Shown one piece after another: positions 47,177 through 57,600 of a stretch of 64,000 nt of DNA (position 1 is its first letter; each line of letters starts with the position of its first letter). A model generated the notes under the pieces. It was not told the DNA's origin and did not search any database. It saw only the letters and a program-made list of their open reading frames with translations. The position numbers and the translations under genes were made by a program. The stretch comes from Mauremys mutica (Eukaryota > Chordata > Testudines > Geoemydidae), in the NCBI RefSeq assembly GCF_020497125.1, contig NC_059082.1, positions 54,272,524 through 54,336,523 of the forward strand. Direction: 5' to 3'.

Positions 47177-47854
47177 TACCCAAATCATATGCAGCTGAAA
47201 GCATGAATTCCTTACTACAGCTGGGTGTCCACCAACCCTGTCTCTTGAGACAGATCCGCCAGTTCCTGCTCTATCCTGGGCAAACCTCACTGACTTAAGT
47301 TAAGCCTTAAACAATGTTGCAAAATGTTAAAGCTGCGGAAAAAAAACACCTTTCAAAAGGTTTCTACCTGTATCTCCCAAGGATAAGCAGGCAGTGAAAG
47401 TTTATTATCCTCAGAGGGTTTATATAAACTCAAAGGGGATATATTTTATTTAATTGTTATATTATTTTCCTTTCTACTATGTGTAAAAATGTACTGGATA
47501 TTAGAATGTATGCTGTGTATAAATATTTGAAAACGTTTAATTGATATAACACACAAATTAACCCTAAAAATTTCTGTAACTAATTTTCTTGCTAAAACAA
47601 AGTGGTCGGGAGAGAAAGCAGTATATTTTTTCACTTATAGAGTGAGCACCCCTGTCTTTGCAGTCAACCCCCTGTTTTAGCAATTAACCCTACAAATGCA
47701 GGGCCATATAACCTTAGCAACCCCTATAGCAGACAGTCCAACAATCTGTGACATGCAGACACCATACAAATCTGTCCCCTTAGTGGTAAGGGATCCTCCA
47801 ATTCCTGAACCAGCCACACCTGCTACAATGTGGAAGAAATTGCAACTGTCCCTG
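47177..47854. other. AT-rich unassigned DNA
   Basis: Very AT-rich (47320-47640) with no coding frame longer than about 60 codons. It may be the tail of the ERV remnant. No 3' LTR matching 43060-43468 was found. Confidence 0.35.
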
Positions 47855-48030
47855 CCCCTTTTGGGGAAGTAAAGGGGAAGATGCGTGTGAGTGGGGAGGA
47901 AATGGGAAGGTTCCCAGCTTTGAGTATTAGTGGATCTGTAGCCAACATGAGAACCAACAGAGGTGACTAGCAGCTTGTTCCCTGTCCCAGCTTCTCTCAT
48001 CCTTCTGTGTCCAAGTTCACATTAACGCTG
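47855..48030 (+). repeat. Dispersed direct repeat, unit B
   Basis: Diverged partner of 42660-42905, collinear through AACATGAGAACCAACAGAGG, TCCCTGTCCCAGCTTCTCTC and TCTGTGTCCAAGTTCACA. It has an internal deletion relative to unit A. Confidence 0.6.
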
Positions 48031-48119
48031 TTTAATGCAATCACTTGCTCTGGGCTATTTTCAGATATACAGGCATGCAGGGTTAATGAAGGGAACATGC
48101 AGAAAGGCTGCCCCATACC

Positions 48120-48330
48120 TGTGGTAGCTTTAGAGACTGTTGTCTGGGGGCTAAAACAGGTGACTGGGAGCCAGGACTCCTGTGTTCTTTTCCCAGCTCT
48201 GTTGCTGATTCACTGGGTGACACTGGGCAAGTCCCTTCCCCTTTCTTTGCCTTAATTTCCTTATGTGCAAATTAGGGATAATGACACTGACTGACTTCCC
48301 AGAGGGTTGTGACAGGTGCAGTTTAGTTTG
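48120..48330 (+). mobile_element. MIR-type SINE upstream of DNASE1L2
   Basis: GTGACTGGGAGCCAGGACTC, TTTTCCCAGCTCTGTTGCTG, GGGTGACACTGGGCAAGTCC, TTTGCCTTAATTTCCTTATG and GGGATAATGACACTGACTGA follow the MIR core and tail order. It ends about 150 bp before the first coding exon. Confidence 0.8.
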
Positions 48331-48482
48331 GTACATGCATCCTCTGGCAGCAGGCTACGCCCATCACAAGGCCCCCCATCATTCCAGCCCAGCCAGCGCC
48401 CCAAGGCGGCTTCCTACTCCTTGCCAATACACTAACCTCTTTGCTGATCCCTACAGACGCTGTGTCCCTTCCTGCCTGCAGG

Positions 48483-48629
48483 ATGGGGGCCACGAGGCCA
48501 GCGCTGGCCTTGCTGACCCTGGCCTACCTGCTGTGCACCGCCACCACCCTGAAAATCTGCGCTTTCAACATCAAGAGCTTTGGAGACAGCAAGCTGTCCG
48601 ACGAGACCACCGCGGGCATCATCGTGAAA
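48483..48629 (+). CDS. DNASE1L2: DNASE1L2 coding exon 1
   Basis: 49 codons, ending in phase 0 at donor AAA|GTGAGT. The start ATG has A at -3 and G at +4. An upstream in-frame ATG at 48441 would spoil the signal peptide and lies before two possible splice acceptors (ending 48456 and 48481), so 48483 is preferred. The exon encodes the signal peptide and the first strand of the fold, with the N-terminal SFGDSK wording of the family. Confidence 0.93.
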
Positions 48630-51600
48630 GTGAGTAGTACAGGCCACCGGGCTCCAGGCTGCCTGGGGTTATGGCTTGGCAGGGGTAAGGGCTGAGGCAC
48701 TGGTGGTGCTGGCTCTAGGGCCAGCTCAGGAACTCAGCAGCAGCCAGGGATGGTTTGTGTTTGCAAGGTTTTAAAAGGGCCCCGTCTCGGGGATGACAGC
48801 AGGGGAGTCCCAGAGGACGGAAAGGGGATCGGTATCCACTGTCCAGAGGATTGGGGGTTCATTCAGGGGGTCACGGAACTAATGATCTCTCTGCTGGGGA
48901 ACGAGGGTGGATCCAGGCTGATCACACTCACCCCCCACGCCCTGCTGCCTTGGGACTCAGCTCCCCCTGCCCTAGGATGACCCGATGTCCCAATTTTATA
49001 GAAACAGTCCTGATATTCGCAGCTTTTCTTATATAGGTGCCTATTACACCCACCCCCGTTTTTCACACTCACTGCCTGGTCACCCTACGCCCCACTCACC
49101 CAGGGCATGGTCTCGGGTGGGGGGGTGGACCCTCACCAGCTCCCAGCTGGCAGAGGAGCGGCTGGGACTGGGAGAACACATTAGTCGGGCTAGTGGCTGC
49201 GGTGGGCGGCCCCTACAGTCCCTGCCCCGTCATGCTAGGTAACTCGCTGCCAGGGCAGGGCAGTGGGGACCTCCCAGTTACTCCGGGCAGGCTCCACTGG
49301 TGACACTTGCTCTGCTGGGGGGATATTCAGGGCGGATGAGGCAGAGCGGCCTCTGGGATCCTGGATCTCCTGCTGGAGACAGGCAGGGAGCTGTATCCCA
49401 GGAACTTGCTTGGTTCCAGCCCTTTAAAGTGGCTGTGGGCAGAAAACAACTGTGAACGGCTGGGCCAAATCCATCCCTGGGGTAACCTCACTGCAGGTGG
49501 TGGGGTTACCCCAGGGAGAGCCAGGCCCCATACTGGCAGCCCCTCTATAGTCTCCCTCGGGAGGGGCCAGTGGCAGGGAAGAAAGGCCAGGGATGCCAGG
49601 GCTCAGCAGCCAGGTACATTGGCACCTCCCTGAGCCCAGTGTGCCCCTCCCCTGATCCTCCCTCACCCTGGGACAGATGCCACTCAGCTAGTCACAGGGC
49701 CCCCTCATCCTGGGAAATGGCTGGGAGGTTGCCAGGACCACCCTAGCCTGGCAGTGGGATGGGCCTTTCCAAGAACCCTTGCTCAGAGCCCAGCCAGCTC
49801 AGCGGTTGCAGGGTCAGCTGGCCTGGCCATTTCTCTGGTGCTGAACCCAGCCTACAGCCTGCAGACATGGCCCCTCTGCCTCCCTGACCCCCATCCCCCC
49901 AGCACACACACACACGTACTGCTAGGAGCAAAGAGACCCACCAGCCAGGCATCCCTGGCTCTGAACACCGGGGAAACCAAATAGCACTGAGCCAGGAGGT
50001 GCCGGGCTGTGGGCTGGCTGGGTGCACTGCAATTGCACCCTGCCCAGGGCTCTTTGCAGTCCTGTAGCATGACAGGCAGGCTCAGTTGCCTCCTCTCTGG
50101 AAAGGGAGCGTCCTTCACGCCAGAGGAGATGCACCACCATTCCTGTGCTCACCTCTGGGGGAAGCCACAGAGATGGGCCCAACCCAGCCCAAATCTGAGC
50201 CTGGACTCCTAGTGCTGTGCGCTTCTACACAGCGGCTGGGCTCTGGTATGTGGAGCAGGCCCAGGCAGAGACAGGATCCACTGTGACCCAGGCCAGGATC
50301 TGGAGCGGGACCTGGGTTTTGCTGCACGGTGCCCCCTCCTTGTCTCTTGGCTCCGAGGGGATGCTGAGGCTGTGCGTCAAGAGGCCAGGCTCTTCACTGT
50401 TCTGTGACCACAGGCAAGTCCCTGCCCCTCTCTGTGCCCCAGGCTCCCCCTCTCGGGGATGACATCCATGCCCTGGTGAAACAGGCAGGACACAGGCGCC
50501 TGCTACTACCTTGATTCCCCAGGTTGCAGAGTCGGGGGGCTCCGTCCATCCTCCAGTGGGGCTCCAGCCCTGTCCGTGAGGCTGGCCCATTGCACATGTA
50601 CAATTCGAATGGCGCTGGAGCCACCTTCGTCCCTCTCTGGGGCTGTGTATTGTACCGCGCCGGTGTCCACTGACCGCAGAGCCCAGCGCTCTGCACCCAG
50701 TCCACAGCCGGTCCACGTCAGGGCAGGGAACAGAGCTGCCCCTCCAACCCTCTCTGTTGTTTGCTCCCAGCTGTGTGCTGACAGCTGCCCCTGTGCCGCC
50801 CACAGATCCTGTCACGGTATGACATTGCCCTGGTGCAGGAGGTGCGGGATGCCGATCTCAGTGCTGTGACCAACCTCCTGGACCAGCTCAACAGGTAACC
50901 TCCGGAGTGGGTGGCAGGGACATGTCTCAGTCCCCATTAGTGATTGTGACCAGAGTCCCAGGGGAGCCAACTGAGATCACTCAATTAGGGTGAACTGCAA
51001 AGAATGGGGCAGACAATCCCCAAAGCTGGGGGATTTTCCAATACTTAGATTTACCAAACTAGCACAAAACTGCTTCTATAATACCTCACTGGTTACCCAG
51101 AAGTCAATGGCACAGTTCCCTTAAAGCAACCCGGTCTCAGGCCTCCACCCAGAAACCCAAGTCAGATACGATGAAAATCTTATTCATCATATAAGAAAGT
51201 GCTATCAGTGCCAAAGGATTGGACACATTACCTCCCAGGTTAATGAATATTTCAGATCTTACCCAAATACATGCTACAGCCAATTCTTATTAACTAAACT
51301 AAAATGTATTTAAAAAAAGAAGAGAGTATTGGTTAAAAGATCCATACATACAGACATGAGTACAGTTCTTGAGATTAAATTCACAGGAGAGATGGTGAGC
51401 TTTGTAGTTGCAGAGTTCTTTCAGAATTAGTTCATATGTTATAGTTCAATGTTTATATTCAGGGTGTTCCAGCTTAGGACTGGGATCTCAGCCTTACAAC
51501 TTAAGCTTCCCCTGCATGAAGCATCATGCACGTCAGAGATAAAAAGGATTGGGACCCAAGGCATCTTTATACAGCTTCAGGCCTTCTTGTGATAGCTCAA

Positions 51601-54600
51601 GTCCCTAGGCAAACAATAGGCACTCAGGCAGACTTTGAAGTGGATCCATTTCCTAAGCATCGCTGGTAATTATCCACACAGATTAACGTAAGGCAATTGC
51701 CCGTTTTCCATCATTTTCAGGTGATTTGCTATACATTTGAAAGAGAGACGAACAAAGTGATATCCTATGTTCATAGTTCATTTAAATGTTAATATTCCCT
51801 TTTGATCTCTGACTCAATAGTTATAGTGACAGGCAGGAACGGTCTGTTTACCTGGCTAACATTTACAAGATACAAGTACACACATACAATTTCCATCCCC
51901 TCCATTTCTCTAACAATAGAGGTTTGCATTTCAAAGTTCTAGCCTATCTAGGATGGAGTGGCCCTAATTACCATTCACACGTCTCTAATGGTTGACTCTG
52001 TGTCATTTATCCGGAAGGATGCTTAACGCTTCCTGGCCATACATCACACGTTGTATACGATTTGGTGCAATTATATAACAGTGGTAGCAACAATGATTTG
52101 CATGGTCGTATTTTAATTAGACAATGTCACAGTGATAAACGAGGCCACAGAGCAGCCACCAGGCAAAGGGGCTGGCTCCATGCTCCAGGGTCTGGGAGGC
52201 CGAATCCAGCCTTATCAGCACGAGGTCCTCAGCTGGACGGGGCCACGTATCTGTGCATAGGGCTGTGTCAGTGTCAGGAAGGGACGCGTGCCCTGCGCAG
52301 CAGCAGTGTCGCGTAACCATGTGTCCTAGGCCCGACAGCGAGAGAGTCTCCTTCAGCTTCTGCAGTTGGTGGGCGCACAGAGGGGCCACACAAGAGTGCA
52401 GGCTGGAGATCAGCTGTGAAAGGTGCGAGCACAGGGCGCAGGAGCATTGTGGGCTGGCTAATTAGCTGGTGCCTGTAGGGAGAAGACCTGAGTGCCAAGT
52501 AAGTGCCTAGTGCCAGGACCCTCCTCCACCCCACACAAAGAGCAGGGTAAAGGGGAGCAGAGGGAGAGTAAAGCGGGGAATGGCTCATGGGGGACTGGAA
52601 GTGTTTATCTGTCAGGTCTGCGCCCAGGGCCTGGTTCCATTGGCACTTCCACTGGGTACATTGGGGGCACCCCACTGACACTGTCGGAGAGGGAGGCTCA
52701 GACCCAAGGCCAGCCTGTGAGGTCATCACCGCTGTTCTCCTTTGTGTCCCCCCACAGTGCATCGAAGCATCAGTACAGCTATGAGATCAGCGAGCCCCTG
52801 GGTCGGGAGAACTACATGGAGATGTACCTCTTCATCTACAGGTAACAGGGCTCACGGGAGAGGCTGGATCAGCAGCTGCCAGCCTGGAGACAGGCCTGGC
52901 TTGCCTCCCCCTGTGTACATCAGCAGCAACTCCTGGGGAACCTGACCCACAGCGTCTGTGGTGCTCCTGGCCCCACACAGAGTGGCCCCTTCACACCTCC
53001 TCTCAGATCCCTTTAAGCTGGCACCGCGGTGTAGAGGGATCTTAGTTTAAACAAGAATGACACCCATAGTGTTTGGGCACAAGGCGATCTCATGGTCTGG
53101 GGGGAGTGAGGGCTGGGATTTGGGGGTCAGAGCTAAGGCCCTTTGCATCACAGTAGCTGTGTATTTCCATGCTTCTAAACACGTCCGTTGGGCAGCATGT
53201 CCCACATGCAGCATTTCCTGCCGGGGCGATATTTGCTTGGGGGATGTCATGGGACAAGCACCTCCCAGCCCCTCTTGGGGCAGGGTGAGATTTATTATTT
53301 CCACCCAGCTGAGTCTGTACGATCACCCCTTGTCTTGGGACAGTGTAGCCAAGGGGCAAAAATCAATATGAGTGCCCTCCCTCAGGGCTGTGTGGCCCAA
53401 CGGCCGGATTTAGTATATCTGCCCTCTCCTTCAAGCCTGTGGGGCCTAATGGCCAGTCGGGAGTGGGCCACCACCCAGGGTGGGTGGCAGCCAGGTAGGG
53501 GGACCCGGTCCCTCCCTGCTCCACCGGGTCCCAGCTCAGTGCCAAGTATATTTACCACTTTGTCAGAAGGGCATCCATCCGAAACACACTGACACCATCC
53601 AGCACATTGACTAATTCCCCTGAGCTCCTTCCTATGCTGTCCAGGTGCAGTGGTCCTGGCTTCTCCAAGGTATTTGGGCTCCTCAGCCTATGTGGCTCTC
53701 AGCAGCTCTGTCGCTCCTTGGGCATCCACAGGAGCTTGGGCATTCACCTGGGTCTCAGGCTAAATCTTTTGTGGACCCCTTAGACATAGTCCGTGGACCT
53801 CCAGGAGTCCACAGACCACAGGTTGAGAATCACTGCTCTAGAGGACATCAGTATCGGGCTGTATCCGAGCAGTCCTGGCGTGTTAAAACCCGAGTCAAAT
53901 AACAGAGAAAAGAGTCATGGACGAAAATGAACAAAATGTATAGTGAACCATTGCTGCTGGATGCTCTCAGCACCATGGGGTGGCTTGGTTCTGACATGGA
54001 CCAAAGGGATCCTGCTGCCCCAGGCCACCCCACTGTGTTCAAACAGCTGAACAAATAAACTAATGAACAATGGGCCAGAGCTGCAGCTGATGTTGACAAG
54101 TGCAGCACCACTGAGGGCCGTGGAGCTATATCAACTGACACCAGCTGAGGCTCTGGCCCATTGCCTCAGGACCAACGTCTCCTGTGTTGACAAGGAATAT
54201 CTCAGCACTGAGGAGCTGTAGCAGCAGGTGATCCACTGGGCATGAGAGGTCTGCCTTCTGGTGACACATTAGGCTGGAGATGTACTGGCAGAGCTACACT
54301 GTAATAGCTGGGGACCAGGGTGCAGCAGGCTGGGATTGAGGGGCACTGGCAGAGCTGTTGGTGGGGAGCCCAGGGCTGCAGGTCAGGATTGAGGGGTGCT
54401 GGTAGAACTGTGGGTGGGGAGCCCAGGGCTGGGACAGTAGGGGGCTGTGGGTCAGGATTGAGGGGCACTGGCACAGCTGTGGGTGGGGAGCCAAGGGCTG
54501 GGACAGTAGGGGGCTGTGGGTTAGGACTGAGGGGTGAGACGCCCCTACCAAGCCAAACCCTTCGGCATGAACAGCCGGAGCCCCCTTCCCATCCTCTTAC

Positions 54601-57600
54601 TGACTCTCTCCCCTCCCTGCTGTTTCCCCCCAGGACGCAGACGGTGTCTGTAGTGGCCACGTACCAGTACCCAGACCCAACCAACACCTTCAGTCGGGAG
54701 CCCTTCATCGTGAAATTCTCATCCCCCAACTCGCGTAAGCAGAGCCCGCTGACGGGAGTGACCCCCAGCCCTGCCAAGTCCCTGCCTAGCCCCACGCAGG
54801 GCCCTGCCCCCGGTTTGCACCATCCTGGAGCTCAAGGCACCAGTCAGAGGCTCAGAGTAGCCGTGAGCCCCACTGAGCTGGAGCAGGCTGGCGAGCCGCA
54901 TCCTTGAGTAGGGTGAATGTCTGGGAAGGGGTAGCTCTGAGCGATGCAGGAGCCACGTGCTGGCTCATGTGCTGCGCTGAGGGGGTGACAGATTCATGGC
55001 CTCAGGATGGGTGCATGGTCACTGCCTCCAGCAGTGAGGGACCCGGCCCTCCTGCTCTGGGCTCAGACCCTGCTGCTGGAGGGCAGGGAGACTCTGCTAG
55101 GTCTGGGAAATGTGGTTGTGGGGGTCCACTCCCCCCAGGTGAGGGTACCGGCTCATACAGTATGCGGGGGACTGAACCCTGCAGTCACATTCAGCTACAA
55201 TCTGGTGTATGTGCATAGTGAGAGCTGCACAGGGGGGATGTCGCGAGATGCTCAGATCTCCCCTCCAGATTCCCCGTTCTCACCCACCCAGTGGGGCACG
55301 GGGCTCTGGCTATGTTGGCTAATAGGGGACAGGACACTCATGGATGTATACCAGGGGAGGGCAAACTATGGCCTATAGACTGGATCTGGCCCATCAGGGC
55401 TTTCAATCTGGCCCGTGGGACTGCCAGCCCCATGGCACAGCAGGTCTAAGGCAGGCTCCCTGCCTACCCTGGCCCCGTACCGCTCCCGGAAGCGGATGGC
55501 ACCACGTCTCTGCAGCCCCGGGCGGAGGGGGAGGGACAGAGGGCTCCGGGTGCTGCCCTTGCCTGCAGGCACCACCCCCCACAGCTCCTATTGGCCAGGA
55601 ATGGAGACCCGCGCTCAATGGGAGCTTTGGGTGTGGTACCCGCAGGCGAGGGCAGCACATGGTGGAGCTGCCTGTCCTACCCCATGCCCAGGAGCCACTG
55701 CTGGACATGCTGGCCACTTCCGGGAGCGGCGCAGGGCCAGGGCAGGCAGAGAGCCTGCCTTAGCCCTGCTGTGCACCACTGCCACCCCAGAGCCACTCCA
55801 GGTAAGTGGCACCAGGCAGGAGCCTGCACCCCGAACTCCTCCTGCACCCCAACCCCCCTGCCGCACCCCTCCTGCACCCAACACCCTGCCCTGAGTCCCC
55901 AAAGCCCCTGCCTTGAGCCCCCTGCCGCACTCCTCCTGCACCCCAACCCTCTGCCCTGAGCCCCCAACCCCTTGCCCTGAGCCCCTTCCTGCACCCCAAC
56001 CCCCTGCCTCAGCCCTACATTCATGGTCCTGCATGTAATTTTCCCACCCAGATGTGGCCCTTGGACCAAAAGTTTTCCCACCCCTATGTAGATGAAGAGA
56101 GAGAGCTGAACATGTCCCCTGGGCGGGGGCACTCTTGTCCCCACTAGGCCAGGGAGCCCCAGGGCAGCGCTGCTGAAGCTGATGGACAGGACTGCGTGTG
56201 TATGGTGGCTCTGTGTGTGTGTGTATTATGGTGTGAGGTGTGTGCGCACGCATGTGTATGATGGCTCTGAGTGTGTGCATACATGTGTGATGGCTCTGAG
56301 TGTGTGTGTATGATGGCTGGGTGTGTGTGAGCATGAGATGACTGTGAAAGCTCTGCATGTGTGCGAGATGGCTCTCTGTGTGTATATGTGCAATGGCTGA
56401 GTGAGTGTACGTGTGATGACTGTGTGAAACTTGTGTGTGCGTGAAATGGCTGTGTGTGTGTGTGTGTGATGACTGGCTGGGTGTGTGCACATGTGATGAC
56501 TGTGTGTGTGAAAGTTCTGCATGTGTTCAAGATGGCTCTCTGTGTGCATGTGTGCGATGGCTGGGTGTGTGTGAGCATGAGATGGCGGTGTGTGTGATGA
56601 CTGTGTGTGCCTGTGAGAGCTTTGCATGTGTGCGAGCTGGCTCTCTGTGCATGTGTGTGATGACTCTGTAACTTGTGTCTCTGGCAGAGGGGCAGGAGTT
56701 CGTGCTGGTGCCCCTGCATACGCCCCCCAGCGAGGCTGTGGCAGAGATCGACGCCCTCTACGATGTCTACTTAGATGTCATCGACAAGTGGGGGACTGAT
56801 GTAAGCAGATGTATCCGGGTGCAAACCTAGCCCCATGTGAACGTATGAAGGGGCTTTAGATTCACAGCTGTTAAAGCCATAAGGGCCCGTTCTGACCATC
56901 CAGTCTGAGCTCCTGCATCGTCCAGGCCAGAGAACCCAGCTCCCTCTCCCCCTTGCTTAGAGCAGGGTTGGTATTAACTATACAGTTCCCGTGGAACCCA
57001 CAGCATCTATCGGCTGCTGCCTCTGGGCCACCACACTGGCTAGGAAGGAGCCAGCTGTGCAGGCGATCAGCTGAGATCTCATCCCCAGAAGAGCTGGCCG
57101 GGATGCTCCATGGTCTGGAGTCTGCTCCCAGACAGCTCCAGGGTGATGCTGGCATAGTTCCACTGACAGCAGCCTTACTCGCCCCCAGTGTAAATAGCCG
57201 TCTGTGTCTCCGGCTCTGTGGGACAGTGGCTAAGTGCCACAAAAACGCCCACGTTTCTCTGATGCAGACCATGTGCCATCACCACCTCCTGCAGGCCTGG
57301 CTCTGTGGGGCACAGACCGGGAAGTTTATAGACAGACTCAAAGCTCCCCTGGTTCCAGGAGGCTGTTCCTGCATGGACAGCCTCTGCTGGCAGAGTGCCA
57401 GAGCTCTGTGCCTAGTGTCTAGTCCTGCATCAGTAGCACGTCTCTGGGAGGTTGGTGGCTGGCAAAATGCCTTTTTAATGGAAAATGCAGTTTCTGCAAA
57501 ATCTTCGGGGAAAATGTTGATGGAAAAATGTTGATTTTCCTGCAGGAAAATGGAAACGAACTATCTGATGTAGGGTCATGTTGACCTGAAGCACAGGGTT

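Larger units (their letters stand above)
52842..54633 (+). other. DNASE1L2 intron 3
   Basis: Contains a MITE right end (to 53835), a palindromic repeat (54068-54163) and a minisatellite (54329-54537) that ends about 100 bp before the exon 4 acceptor. The rest (52842-53647) shows nothing recognisable. Confidence 0.7.
54735..56687 (+). other. DNASE1L2 intron 4
   Basis: Holds a hAT-like element (55352-56085) and a GT-rich minisatellite (about 56206-56680) that runs up to the acceptor CTGGCAG of exon 5. The first ~170 bases are an open, proline-rich continuation of exon 4. Confidence 0.75.

Noticed and set aside
48441..48482. Upstream in-frame ATG for DNASE1L2
   Set aside because: It would put 14 residues before the signal peptide and lies upstream of likely splice acceptors; the 48483 ATG has a strong start context.
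55615..56490. 291-aa minus-strand ORF rich in His, Thr and Ser
   Set aside because: It is the translation of the GT-rich minisatellite and a hAT-like element inside DNASE1L2 intron 4.
56206..56680. CRISPR-like array
   Set aside because: The units are irregular, GT-rich and without unique spacers; this is an intronic minisatellite in vertebrate DNA.
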